Positions 33,953 to 42,819 of a DNA stretch of 64,000 bases are shown here, in pieces. Source of the stretch: Pelagibius litoralis. Its GTDB lineage: Bacteria; Pseudomonadota; Alphaproteobacteria; Kiloniellales; Kiloniellaceae. Location: assembly GCF_011683915.1 (NCBI RefSeq), contig NZ_JAAQPH010000019.1:1-64000 (forward strand), in the 5' to 3' direction. How positions within the stretch are numbered: the first letter of the stretch is position 1; every line of letters begins with the position of its first letter. Made by a program: the position numbers and the translations under genes. The notes beneath the pieces are model-generated. The model was given only the letters and a program-made list of their open reading frames with translations, ran no database searches and was not told where the DNA came from.

Positions 33953-34086
33953 TTGGGCAGGGTCCTTCGTTTTCGTCGCGGCGATTTGTTGCGAAGGCGA
34001 AAGCTTACTTGCTCACAAAGCACAGGCCAAGGCAGGGCGGCGTTTTGTAGCGGCGCGCCGATCGCCGGGCCGCTCACCCGGGTCGC

Positions 34087-34896
34087 TCACTGGGTGATTT
34101 CATCGGTCCAGACCCGAAAGCCGACGAGTTCGTTGGCCCCGAAGGTGTGGGTCAGGGGGACATCCGACGCGTCGCGCCCCTGGGCGATGAGAACCCGGCC
34201 GATGCGCGGGGCATTGTTGCGAGGATCGAAGACCCACCACCGCCCGCCGAGATAGACCTCCATCCAGGCAGCGAAGTCCATGACGCCATATGGCTTTGGT
34301 GTGCCGATGTCGCTGATGTAACCCGTGCAGTAGCGGGCCGGGATGTTCATGCAGCGGCAAAAGGCAATCGCCAGGTGGGTGTAATCGCGGCACACCCCAA
34401 GGCCTTCGGCGTAGGCTTCCGCGGCGGTTCTGGTGGGGCGGGAATGTTCATAGCCGAAGGTGATGTGGCGATGGACGAAGTCGCAGATCGCCTGAACGCG
34501 GGGCCAGCCCAGGGGCGTGCCTTCGAACAGCCGCCAGGCCTCCTCGGAAAGGCGGTCGGTCTCGCAGTAGCGGCTTCCCAGAAGGAACAGCAAGGTGTCC
34601 GGCGGCAAAACCTCCACCGGGTGCTGTGCGGCATTCAGGTCTATCGGGTCGGCCTGTCCATCGTCACGGACGATGCCGTCGGTGCCCAGGGTGAAACGCC
34701 CGGTCGGGGCAACCAGGCGGTTGCACCAGTTGCCGAAACTGTCCCGATAGCTCTCAATCGGCACCGGGGGATCGCTGACGAGATGATCGGGACGTTCGAG
34801 ATCCGCAAAGCGCGAATAATGTACGTTGAGAATGACGATCATCGGGGTCGGCTTCGGGATGTCGTAGTTCAGTTCGCAGCCCAACCGAATGCGCAT
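34087..34896 (-). CDS. Transglutaminase-like (protease-fold) family protein
   Basis: The protein has 269 residues, starting MRIRLGCEL, with a gggaggg-like site upstream; a longer in-frame start adds unrelated residues. The N-terminal domain contains YRDSFGNWCNRLVAPTGRFTL. The core has EGLGVCRDYTHLAIAFCRCMNIPARYCTGY with the nucleophile Cys, then MDFAAWMEVYLGGRWWVFDPRNN with Asp. Where classic members have His (FHAW), this one has Ala (FAAW). I recall related bacterial proteins with Ser or Ala there, so activity is uncertain. Confidence 0.88.
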   Translation of the reverse strand: MRIRLGCELNYDIPKPTPMIVILNVHYSRFADLERPDHLVSDPPVPIESYRDSFGNWCNRLVAPTGRFTLGTDGIVRDDGQADPIDLNAAQHPVEVLPPDTLLFLLGSRYCETDRLSEEAWRLFEGTPLGWPRVQAICDFVHRHITFGYEHSRPTRTAAEAYAEGLGVCRDYTHLAIAFCRCMNIPARYCTGYISDIGTPKPYGVMDFAAWMEVYLGGRWWVFDPRNNAPRIGRVLIAQGRDASDVPLTHTFGANELVGFRVWTDEITQ

Positions 34897-35168
34897 GGTA
34901 CTCCCTTCCCGCGATCCCGGTTCAACGCGCCTGGTCTTCGCGACACTGGTCACGACGCTGCCGCTTTCAATCCACGACCGTCGCATGGCGGTCCGGGAAC
35001 GCGCAGCCCACGATGGCAGGTTTCGGCCGGAAAGGCGATGCGGGAAAAAAGACCCGGGCCGGGGGCTTGTGGCGATGCCGGGCAATCGCAAGGGGCCACC
35101 GCAAGCCGCACAAGGCGCCGACATCTGATTGCCAGGGAAGGCGCGGTCCCTTAGGGAATACCCTTAGA

Positions 35169-35747
35169 ATGGAATCCCTGCTCGATCTGGTGCGCGAATA
35201 CGGCCTCGCGGTCTATCTGATTCTTCTGGCCTATTGCGCCTTGAAGAGCGGCGCTCTGCCGCTCTTGGCCGGTTACGCCGCCTACACCGGCGCTCTCGAT
35301 CCGGTGTTGGTGGCCGCCGTTACCTTTGCCGGCGGCTATCTTGGCGACGAGGCCCGTTTCGCCTTGGCGCGGCGTTATGGCGACGGATTGTTCGCGGGCC
35401 GCCCGCGTTTGCGCCGCGCCCTCGATACCGCAAGGGTGCTTTCCGACCACTACGGCACGGCCTATATGTTCGTGTACCGCTATCCCAAGGGAATGCGGAC
35501 CATCGGCGCCCTGCCGGTCGGCCTGGGGACTTTGGCGTGGTCTCGCTTCACGATCCTGAACGCCGCTTCCGCCGCCTTGTGGACCGCGCTGCTGGTCGGC
35601 ACCGGCTATGTTTTCGGTGCCAGCATCGCACAGGCTGTCGAGCAGGGCTGGGGGCTGGCAAGCGTTGTGCTGCTGGTGCTGTTCGTTCTTGCGGTGCTGA
35701 TCGCCTGGCGCCAGCTGAAACGCCTGGCCGTTCTGCCGAACCGCTAG
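35169..35747 (+). CDS. DedA family membrane protein (first)
   Basis: This 192-residue protein has an N-terminal re-entrant-type hydrophobic segment, then GGYLGDEARFALARRYGDG, YMFVYRYPKGMRTIGALPVGLGTLAWSRFTILNAASAALWTALLVGTGYVFG and a last helix. The pattern matches DedA/SNARE-associated proteins, now linked to lipid-carrier flipping and proton-motive-force homeostasis. Start MESLL is used because longer in-frame starts give a non-family, arginine-rich N-terminus. It converges on the polyphosphate enzyme gene. Confidence 0.85.
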   Translation: MESLLDLVREYGLAVYLILLAYCALKSGALPLLAGYAAYTGALDPVLVAAVTFAGGYLGDEARFALARRYGDGLFAGRPRLRRALDTARVLSDHYGTAYMFVYRYPKGMRTIGALPVGLGTLAWSRFTILNAASAALWTALLVGTGYVFGASIAQAVEQGWGLASVVLLVLFVLAVLIAWRQLKRLAVLPNR

Positions 35748-35770
35748 AGCAGACCCGGGCCGGGGCCGGC

Positions 35771-37348
35771 TCAGCCCGGCGGATCGCCGAGGGCGGCGGC
35801 CAGGCGGTCGCAGAAAGTCTTCACCACTTTCAAGCGGGCAAAGCGTTTGTCATTGCCCTCCACCAGGGTCCAGGGCGCCGCCGAAGTGCTGGTGTACTGT
35901 ACCATATCGTTGACCGCCTGCTCGTAGTCGCCCCAGCGATCGCGGTTGCGCCAGTCTTCCTCGGTCAGCTTCCAGCGCTTGTAGGGCGTCTTGTCGCGTA
36001 GCTTGAAGCGCGCCAGCTGTTCTTCCTTGGTGATGTGAACCCAGTATTTCACCAGCACGGTGCCGTGGTCGATGAGCTGTTCTTCGAAGTCGTTGATCTC
36101 CCCATAGGAGCGGCGCCATTCGTCTTCGCTGGCAAAGCCTTCGATCCGCTCGACCAGCGCCCGGCCGTACCAGGAGCGGTCGAAGATGGTGATATGGCCA
36201 TCACGCGAGAGGCGCCGCCAGAAGCGCCAGAGATAGTGCTGGGCCAACTCCTCGTCGGTCGGCGCGGCGATGCCGTAGACCTGGTAGTTGCGGGCATCCA
36301 GGGCTTCGTTCACCCGGCGGATGGCGCCGCCCTTGCCGGCGGCGTCGGGGCCTTCGAAGACAAGGATGCTCGACATCTTCCGGGTCTTGGCCCGAAGGTG
36401 CAGGGCATGCAGCCTGGCCTGCAGCTCGGCGAGCGTCTTTTTGTAGGTGGCCTTGGTGACCCGCTTGGACATGTCGAGCTGGCTGAGCACGGTGACCGCG
36501 TTGGCGGCGTCGAAGCCTTTGCTGTTTGATCGCCTGCCTGCAGCGGGTGTTTTGGTATCCGCGGCGCCCGCCGCCGCGTTCCCGGATTTCTTCGATGCCT
36601 TGCCGGGTTTTGCCTTGCTGGAGTCCTCGACCCTGACCTCCCGGAGCCGTCGCTCCAGGGCGTCGCGCAACAGGCTGGGCACGGTGATGGAGCGGTAGTT
36701 CGGATCCGCCCCCTCGACCACCGTCCAGGGCGCAACCCCGCGGTTGGTGCGCGAGATAACGAGCTCGGCGGTATCGATGAAGCGGTCGTAGATGCCCAGG
36801 TGTTGCCAGTCGCGCTCGGTGACCCGGGCCTTGGTCAGGGGATCGTTTTCGAGACTGGTCAAGCGCTTTTCCTGGGCATCGCGGCTCAAATGCATCCAGA
36901 ACTTCAGGATCAGCGCGCCGTCGCGGGCTAGGCCGTGCTCGAAGCGGTTGATCCGGTCGAGCTGTTTCAGGAAGGTGGCCTCGTCGGTTTGTTCGTAGAC
37001 CCGTTCGAGAACCGGCCGATGATACCAGGCGCTCAAAAACATACCGATCTGGCCGCGCGGCGGCAGGTCGCGCCAATAGCACCAGAATTCCGGACGGTCA
37101 CGCTCGTCGGCGGCCGCCTCGTCGTAGGCGCGGGTGATCAGCCAGCGCGGATCCATCCAGGCATTCAGCAGGCTGACGGTCTCGCCTTTACCGGCGCCGT
37201 CCACCCCGGCAAAAACCATCAGCACCTGGAACGGCCCACCCCGGTGCAGTTCGTACTGCAGTTCAAGCAGTTCTTCGCGCAGGACCGGCGCGGTCTTCTT
37301 GAATTCGGCCTTGGAAATCGTCCGGCCAAGTTCCGCAGTCTCAAACAT
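35771..37348 (-). CDS. pap: Polyphosphate:AMP phosphotransferase (tandem PPK2)
   Basis: The protein has 525 residues with two PPK2 domains. Domain 1 has FAGVDGAGKGE near residue 47, with Walker-B-like WYHRPVLERVY. An Ala/Lys-rich linker of about 40 residues follows. Domain 2 has FEGPDAAGKGGAIRRVNEALDARNYQVYGI and FDRSWYGRALVERIEGF, then KYWVHITKEEQLARF. This two-domain layout is that of class II PPK2 enzymes, which form ADP from AMP using polyphosphate; the C-terminal copy is usually the active one. It is flanked on both sides by DedA-type genes. Confidence 0.92.
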   Translation of the reverse strand: MFETAELGRTISKAEFKKTAPVLREELLELQYELHRGGPFQVLMVFAGVDGAGKGETVSLLNAWMDPRWLITRAYDEAAADERDRPEFWCYWRDLPPRGQIGMFLSAWYHRPVLERVYEQTDEATFLKQLDRINRFEHGLARDGALILKFWMHLSRDAQEKRLTSLENDPLTKARVTERDWQHLGIYDRFIDTAELVISRTNRGVAPWTVVEGADPNYRSITVPSLLRDALERRLREVRVEDSSKAKPGKASKKSGNAAAGAADTKTPAAGRRSNSKGFDAANAVTVLSQLDMSKRVTKATYKKTLAELQARLHALHLRAKTRKMSSILVFEGPDAAGKGGAIRRVNEALDARNYQVYGIAAPTDEELAQHYLWRFWRRLSRDGHITIFDRSWYGRALVERIEGFASEDEWRRSYGEINDFEEQLIDHGTVLVKYWVHITKEEQLARFKLRDKTPYKRWKLTEEDWRNRDRWGDYEQAVNDMVQYTSTSAAPWTLVEGNDKRFARLKVVKTFCDRLAAALGDPPG

Positions 37349-37543
37349 GCGCCCTCCCTAATCCCACCGGCCAGGCTCTGTTTTTCGCTTCTCGCGGTCC
37401 TTTGACCACGACGAAGGCAGCCTGGGCCGGGGCGGCTGGCTGATCCTTGGCCTGGCTCAATACCTGACCCGCGACCTCGGACAAAAAAGGAACGTCAATT
37501 ATAGCACCAAAGAGCGCCCGCCGGTTGCTGGGCTTTCGGGCGC

Positions 37544-38125
37544 CTATACCAGGTAGCGGATGGCGACGAAGCCGGCGAAGAGCAGCACGAAGAACAGGGT
37601 GGCGAGCCAGGGCAGGTAGCGCTCGATGAAGCTGCGGATCGGCGGCCCGAACTTCCACAGCAGGGCGGCCAGGATAAAAAAACGCGCGCCGCGCGACAGC
37701 ACCGAGGCGATGACGAACACCAGCAGATCAAGGTTCATCACGCCGGAGGTGATGGTGATCACTTTGTAGGGGAAGGGTGTGACGCCGGCCCCGGCGACGA
37801 TCCAGGCGCCCCATTCCTCATAGCGCTGTTGAAATTCGGCGAAGCGGTCCAGGTAGCCGTAGAAGGCGACGATCGGCTGGCCGACGGTATCGAACAGCAG
37901 GGCGCCGATGGCGTAGCCGGCCAGGCCCCCGGCGACAGAGGCCAGGGTGCAGACGGTCGCGATCAGCCAGGCGCGGTGCGGGGCCGCCAGGATCATCGGG
38001 ATCATCAGGATATCCGGCGGAATGGGAAAGACGGAGGATTCGGCGAAAGAGATAACCGCCAGCGCCAGCAGCGCATGGCGGTGCCCGGCCAGGTCCATGG
38101 TCCAGTCGTAGAGTCGCCGCAGCAC
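37544..38125 (-). CDS. YqaA/DedA-type membrane protein (second)
   Basis: This 193-residue protein carries FAESSVFPIPPDILMIPMILAAP and GYAIGALLFDTVGQPIVAFYGYLDRF, then AWIVAGAGVTPFPYKVITITSGVMNLDLLVFVIASVLSRGARFFILAALLWKFG. These are hallmarks of the YqaA branch of the DedA superfamily. Conserved Glu, Pro-Pro-Asp and Arg residues are present. It runs in the same direction as the polyphosphate enzyme gene, 195 bases downstream of that gene's start. A lipid or small-ion transport role is inferred from the family. Confidence 0.88.
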   Translation of the reverse strand: MLRRLYDWTMDLAGHRHALLALAVISFAESSVFPIPPDILMIPMILAAPHRAWLIATVCTLASVAGGLAGYAIGALLFDTVGQPIVAFYGYLDRFAEFQQRYEEWGAWIVAGAGVTPFPYKVITITSGVMNLDLLVFVIASVLSRGARFFILAALLWKFGPPIRSFIERYLPWLATLFFVLLFAGFVAIRYLV

Positions 38126-38339
38126 CGTTACCCCGCCCCCGTCTGTTGGTCGTCCGTTGACCGTTGTCCGCTATCCGTTCCGCGCTGCCTGCCTGAAGCC
38201 CGCGTTTCGGTGCGGCCCCCGACGCCGGGAACCGCTGCTATAGGATCGCCCGTGTAGCAGGGTCACTTGCCACGGGCAACCGGCTCGCGAAAGTGCTAGC
38301 CTGTTTCGGGACGCCCCCTATGACGCGCTGCGGGAATCT

Positions 38340-38744
38340 ATGCAGGAACATGCCGACGTTCTTTTCGCCAACGACACCTTCTACTTCGCGTTTCAGGTGA
38401 GGGATCTCGATGCCATGGACCGGCTTTGGGCCGAGCAGGCGCCGGTCGCCTGCATTCACCCCGGCTGGCCGGCCATCAGTGGGCGCGAGGAGGTGATGCA
38501 GAGCTGGGCGGCCATTCTCTCCAACGCGTCGGCGCCGGCCATCACCTGCCGCGGGGCCAAGGCCTATCGCTACGGCGAGAACGCCTTTGTGACCTGTTAT
38601 GAATTGATCGGCACCAATCTGCTGGTGGCGACGAACGTTTTCCTGCGCGAGGCCGAGACCTGGAAGATGATCCATCACCACGCCGGTCCCTGCAACGCGC
38701 CGCCGGGCGAGCTGCCGGAAGAGGAAGAAAGCAGCCTGCAATAG
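38340..38744 (+). CDS. NTF2/SnoaL-like protein
   Basis: The protein has 134 residues. The pattern LFANDTFYFAFQVRDLDAMDRLWAEQAPVACIHPGWPAISGREEVMQSWAAIL ... FLREAETWKMIHHHAGPC is the SnoaL/DUF4440-like cone fold common in small proteins of unknown activity. It stands alone, divergent from the DedA-type gene and convergent on the cold-shock gene. No substrate can be inferred. Confidence 0.8.
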   Translation: MQEHADVLFANDTFYFAFQVRDLDAMDRLWAEQAPVACIHPGWPAISGREEVMQSWAAILSNASAPAITCRGAKAYRYGENAFVTCYELIGTNLLVATNVFLREAETWKMIHHHAGPCNAPPGELPEEEESSLQ

Positions 38745-38795
38745 GCCCGGCTTAAAACAAGCCGTCCAGGTTGGCCCGGGCCGGCTGTCCGCCGC

Positions 38796-39347
38796 TTACA
38801 GCAGCTCGACGTGCTCGGCCATCGGCCCTTTTTGGCCCATACGGGTCTGCAGGCGGACCCGCTGATTGGGCTCCAGCACGTTCAGGCCGTAGCGTTCCAG
38901 GGTCCGTCCGGAAACGAAGACATCCTTGCTGCCATTGTCCGGGATCACAAAACCGAAGCCTTTTTCGGTGTTGAAGAACTTCACTGTGCCTTCAACCACC
39001 TCGGTTGCGTCCCCGCCGGCATGGTGGTCGCCGTCCTGATGCCCACCGCCCTGATATCCGCCGCTCTGGTAGCCGCCCGGCGGTGCTGCCGGGGCGGATT
39101 CCACGCGATGGATTTCAGCAACCTGCAGGCCTTTGCGGCCCTGCATCAAGTCGCAGATGATGGTGGTGCCTTCCAGGAAATCCCGGTTGCCGGAACGCTC
39201 CACGACCGAGACGTGAAGAAAAGCGTCCGGCGCCCCGTCATCCAACTGAACAAATCCAAAGCCCTTGGTCACATTGAACCACTTGACCACCGCGGTTACC
39301 TCGCGGTGAGTGATCTCCTGTGAGTCGAAATCACGATCATTCATCAC
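38796..39347 (-). CDS. Cold-shock protein with two CSD domains
   Basis: The protein has 183 residues. CSD 1 contains VVKWFNVTKGFGFVQLDDGAPDAFLHVSVVE, and CSD 2 contains GTVKFFNTEKGFGFVIPDNGSKDVFVSGRTLE. Both have the RNP1-type KGFGF and RNP2-type FLHV/VFVS strands. A Gly/His/Gln-rich linker (GGYQSGGYQGGGHQDGDHH) joins them. Double-CSD proteins bind single-stranded RNA or DNA. A long 5' region without a gene lies upstream and could be a regulatory leader. A start one codon later (MND) is equally possible. Confidence 0.92.
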   Translation of the reverse strand: MMNDRDFDSQEITHREVTAVVKWFNVTKGFGFVQLDDGAPDAFLHVSVVERSGNRDFLEGTTIICDLMQGRKGLQVAEIHRVESAPAAPPGGYQSGGYQGGGHQDGDHHAGGDATEVVEGTVKFFNTEKGFGFVIPDNGSKDVFVSGRTLERYGLNVLEPNQRVRLQTRMGQKGPMAEHVELL

Positions 39348-40042
39348 AACGCCAACTCCAAAACTGTGCGGGCGTATTCCGGTCGCAGCCCCGTCCTTAC
39401 AGTCGGGACAGTCGGGCGTTTCGGCGGGCGCCGCCGCGGCGCGTGCCTTGCCGTTCCTTCAGACAATCGTTTCAGTGGAAAGCAAGCGTTCCGCCGGAAC
39501 GCAAGATGGCCGCCTTGGCCGCTCATCCCCTCAGCCACGATTGCCCGTGGTTGCGATGCCGGGTTTCTTCCCGTTACGACGCCGAGATCAGCCGGAAAGC
39601 GGCTTGTCCCGATGTCCATCCCTCATCGAACTTCCCCACTCGTAACTCCCGCCCGGCAGCCCCTAGACTGTGGCGCCGGACGCCTCCGTACACCCGCTAC
39701 CTCGGGCGTCACAGCGTCATGCAGACTGTCCGTTTCGGCGGCGGACTTGCGCTCTGCAACCGGCTGTTGCCTAGTTACTTGCCGCATGACCCGTTCATTT
39801 AAGCCTGACTCCAGAACCAGTTCCATAGAAAAGCGTGTGCGGTGCCGGGCCCTGCAACCCAGCGATTTGTACGACCCACAAGATGTTGGGGGTGTCCTGT
39901 CGCCGAGACCAAGGCGGCCGCTTTTCGGGCGCAGAGATCGGTTGCCAAGGCGGCGCCCCCGGCTATGATGCGCCGCGCCGGATTATGGGGTTTTCGGATT
40001 CTTCCGCAGTCCCGGGACCCGGCCTCTCAGCGGCACCGCTGG
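39348..40042. other. Gene-free region between the cold-shock gene and tRNA-Leu
   Basis: This region is nearly 700 bases with no gene I can support. Several frames are open only because of base composition. The right end of one open frame is a translated tRNA. The part next to the cold-shock start is likely a 5' leader; it contains a perfect seven-base-stem hairpin (gcgttcc-gcc-ggaacgc, 39486-39502). Long structured leaders are known for cold-shock genes. Confidence 0.4.
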
Positions 40043-40129
40043 GCCCCTGTGGCGGAATTGGTAGACGCGACAGACTCAAAATCTGTTTCTCGCAAGGGAG
40101 TGCCTGTTCGAGTCAGGCCAGGGGCACCA
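40043..40129 (+). tRNA. tRNA-Leu (anticodon CAA)
   Basis: The acceptor stem gcccctg/caggggc is followed by an encoded discriminator A and CCA. The D-arm contains ggaattggtagacgc, typical of tRNA-Leu. The anticodon stem acaga/tctgt encloses ctcaaaa, giving CAA for UUG codons. A long variable arm (tctcgcaagggagt) is typical of a class II tRNA, and the T-arm is gcctg-ttcgagt-caggc. The 87-base length fits. No other tRNA is adjacent. Confidence 0.95.
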
Positions 40130-40375
40130 ATGGATCGGCGGATAAATCCTCTTTATTGCAAGACCTGACCCCGGAAACCTAGTTCGGGAGACTGCGGCTG
40201 CTGCGGCTGACCGGTGTCTTTTCGTGCGCCGGGGTTCGTCGGATTGACTCTTCGCAACGGTCGTCGACGATCGGCCCTTGCGCTTTCGGCGCTGGCTTGC
40301 TTGGAATCACGGCCCGGCGGCCTAATTGATGGCAAGCTGGTTTGAAAGCAGGCTGGCGATGGCTCGGAGGATGCA

Positions 40376-41005
40376 ATGAACAGCAAGGTGCAGGATGTGC
40401 GCAACAGCCTGGCCCAGGAGCGCGAGGCGGCGGCAGCGCGCCGGCCGGACAGGGTCGAGGCCGAGGAGGCCGTGCGTACCCTGCTGCGCTGGGCCGGCGA
40501 CGATCCCGCCCGCGAAGGCCTGCTCGGCACGCCGGAACGGGTGGTGCGCGCCTATGAGGAGTTTTTCGGCGGCTATCTGGTCGATCCGGTCGACATGCTG
40601 CAGCGGACCTTCGAGGAGACCGACGGCTACGACGAAATGGTGCTGCTGCGCGACATTCGTTTCGAGAGCCACTGCGAGCACCACATGGCACCGATCATCG
40701 GCGTTGCCCATGTCGCCTATTTCCCGCGCAGCCGTGTCGTCGGCATCTCCAAGCTGGCGCGGGTGGTGCAGGTCTACGCCAAGCGCCTGCAGATCCAGGA
40801 GAAGATGACCGCGCAGATCGCCAACACCATCGAGGCGGTGCTGCAGCCCCACGGCGTGGCCGTGGTGATCGAGGCGACGCACCAGTGCATGACCACCCGC
40901 GGCGTTCACAAGCCCGGCACCTCCATGGTGACCAGCCGGATGCTCGGCGCCTTTCGCAACGATCCCAAGACGCGCCAGGAGTTCCTCGGCATGATCGGGA
41001 AATGA
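40376..41005 (+). CDS. folE: GTP cyclohydrolase I
   Basis: This 209-residue enzyme makes dihydroneopterin triphosphate for folate. It shows the [20 protein letters not shown] helix, zinc ligands in [21 protein letters not shown] and HQCMTTRG, and the conserved [26 protein letters not shown] cggagg site lies five bases before the ATG. It is followed after 91 bases by a pteridine-reductase-like SDR gene, which supports a pterin operon. A 15-bp tandem repeat fills much of the gap. Confidence 0.96.
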   Translation: MNSKVQDVRNSLAQEREAAAARRPDRVEAEEAVRTLLRWAGDDPAREGLLGTPERVVRAYEEFFGGYLVDPVDMLQRTFEETDGYDEMVLLRDIRFESHCEHHMAPIIGVAHVAYFPRSRVVGISKLARVVQVYAKRLQIQEKMTAQIANTIEAVLQPHGVAVVIEATHQCMTTRGVHKPGTSMVTSRMLGAFRNDPKTRQEFLGMIGK

Positions 41006-41034
41006 GCCTGCGGGGCGCGCCGGCATCGCTCTTC

Positions 41035-41079
41035 CCAATCCCCTGTGACCCAATCTTCTGTGACCCAACCTTCTGCGAA
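41035..41079. repeat. 15-bp tandem repeat between folE and the SDR gene
   Basis: Three imperfect units, ccaatcccctgtgac, ccaatcttctgtgac and ccaaccttctgcgaa, run head to tail. On the minus strand they read CAGAAG-xTTGGGTCA, close in period and core to the array at 6518. The array is non-coding in the rightward genes because the upstream frame is stopped. Confidence 0.65.
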
Positions 41080-41096
41080 GTGAATTCCCTCAAAAC

Positions 41097-41885
41097 ATGA
41101 CCGATGAAGCGGACAACCTGCCCGACCCGCTGCTGCCGTCCGCTGCGCTGATCACCGGCGGTGCCCGGCGTATCGGTGCGGCCCTGGTGCGCGATCTGGC
41201 ACAGCGCGGCTGGGCGGTTGCCGTGCACTGCCACACCTCCGCCGAGGCCGCGGAGGCGCTCTGTCGGGAGATTACGCAGGGCGGCGGTTCCGCCACCCCG
41301 CTGCAGGCCGATCTGGGCGACGAGGCGGCGGTTGCCGGGCTCATTGAACGGGCGCAACAGGCGCTGGGACCTCTCGGCCTGCTGGTCAACAATGCCTCGA
41401 TCTTCGATTACGACGATGCCGCGACGGCCAGCCGCGAGACCTGGCAGGCCCACCTCGACATCAATCTGCGCGCGCCCTTCGTGCTGACCCAGGGCTTTGC
41501 CGCCGCCTTGCCCGCCGAGGCCCGGGGCCTTGTCGTGAACATGCTGGACGTGCGCGTCTGGAACCTCTCGCCGCGCTACCTCAGTTACACGCTCTCCAAG
41601 TCCGGTCTCTGGACACTGACCCAGACCCTTGCCCAGGCGCTGGCGCCGCGCATTCGCGTAAACGGCATCGGTCTTGGGCCGACGCTGCCGTCGAAAGGCC
41701 AGACGGCGGAAGAGTTCGATCTGCGCTGCAGCCGTCTGCCGCTGCAGAACACCCCCGGACTGGATGAGGTGTGCGCGGCGCTGCAGTTCCTGCTGTCGGC
41801 CCGTTCGATGACCGGTCAGATGGTCGGCCTGGACGGCGGCGATCACCTCACGCGGGTCGACGTCCCGCCGGGCGACGGCGTTTAG
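41097..41885 (+). CDS. SDR family oxidoreductase, pteridine-reductase/FolM-like
   Basis: This 262-residue Rossmann-fold reductase has ALITGGARRIGAALVRDLA, the NADPH-binding pattern with Arg-Arg typical of pteridine reductases, and LVNNASIFDYDD. The catalytic region VNMLDVRVWNLSPRYLSYTLSKSGL contains the YxxxK pair. The C-terminus has VNGIGLGPTLPS and MVGLDGG. Its place directly after folE supports reduction of dihydromonapterin or dihydrofolate. Confidence 0.88.
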   Translation: MTDEADNLPDPLLPSAALITGGARRIGAALVRDLAQRGWAVAVHCHTSAEAAEALCREITQGGGSATPLQADLGDEAAVAGLIERAQQALGPLGLLVNNASIFDYDDAATASRETWQAHLDINLRAPFVLTQGFAAALPAEARGLVVNMLDVRVWNLSPRYLSYTLSKSGLWTLTQTLAQALAPRIRVNGIGLGPTLPSKGQTAEEFDLRCSRLPLQNTPGLDEVCAALQFLLSARSMTGQMVGLDGGDHLTRVDVPPGDGV

Positions 41886-42147
41886 CGCGCCGTCGAGGCT
41901 CCCGCCGCCTTTGTCTTTCCAGCGCCTTTGCCGTGCCCCCATCACCGTCTTGTGAAGCGAGTTTCGTCGTCGGTCCGGGGATGGCGCGCCAAGTCATAGC
42001 GTAGATCCTGGAAAGGCAGGTTTTCGGCCGTTGCGTCCGAAAGCCGGTGACGAGGCCGCATCGCCCAGCCTCGCGGCCGAGAACACGCCTGCCACAGTGC
42101 CCCGGACGCATCGGTGTCCAGGGCTCGACAGTACAAAGGAGGCAGTC

Positions 42148-42630
42148 ATGATTACGACCAAGCGCCAAACCATCTCCTTCCCGCTTCTCGCCAGCGGTCT
42201 CGCGGTTGGCATTCTGATCGCCGGTTTCGGGTTTTCCGCAGCGGCATCCTCGGCGCCCCTGCATCTCAACGCCCAGGCCCTCACAGTGGGGCAGGCGGCG
42301 GTTTCGGCGGGCAGCAGCCTTCACAGGGCCCATCACAAGGTCTGGCGCGGCAAGGGGTATCACAGGCATCGGCCCCATCATCAGTCGCGCCGCGGACATC
42401 ACTCAAAGAAGCGTTTCCACAAGCCGCGCCGCGCGCATCGGCACTTCGGTCACAAGCATCACGGCAAGCGCCATGCCTATGCGGTAAGGCGTGCCTGTCA
42501 CGACGTTACCAAGGTCGGCTACCGCCACGGCGAGAAGGCCTTGATCGGCGGCGTTATGTGCTACGACGGTCATGGCCGCGGCTATATCGTCAAGGGCAGC
42601 CGCTATGTGATCCGCTATCTCTACTACTAG
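42148..42630 (+). CDS. Histidine-rich exported protein
   Basis: This 160-residue protein has a signal sequence or anchor (FPLLASGLAVGILIAGFGFSAAASSAP). About 60 residues dense in His, Arg and Lys follow (GYHRHRPHHQSRRGHH, HFGHKHHGKRHAY). The C-terminal domain, ACHDVTKVGYRHGEKALIGGVMCYDGHGRGYIV, has two Cys and a run of Tyr at the end. A strong aaaggagg site fixes the start. Metal binding in the periplasm is a reasonable guess from the His clusters. No metal transporter or regulator adjoins it. Confidence 0.8.
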   Translation: MITTKRQTISFPLLASGLAVGILIAGFGFSAAASSAPLHLNAQALTVGQAAVSAGSSLHRAHHKVWRGKGYHRHRPHHQSRRGHHSKKRFHKPRRAHRHFGHKHHGKRHAYAVRRACHDVTKVGYRHGEKALIGGVMCYDGHGRGYIVKGSRYVIRYLYY

Positions 42631-42819
42631 ATAGTTCCCTATCGATAGGTAGTCGGCAGTCTTCGCCCCGCTGTCGCCCGAAGCGGCCTACAGGGCCCAG
42701 GTTTTGGGCCGGGTCCGGCCCCGGGGCGGCGTTCAACCGGGGCCAAGAGGCGTTGTCGACACAAGGAATGGCAATCACAAAGTCTTGAAGGATTCAAACC
42801 GCGCGGGTTTCAGCTTATC

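Noticed and set aside
39842-40168. Open frame running through the tRNA-Leu gene, with the stretch VAELVDATDSKSV
   Set aside because: The sequence is the well-known false translation of a tRNA gene, and the tRNA fold is complete.
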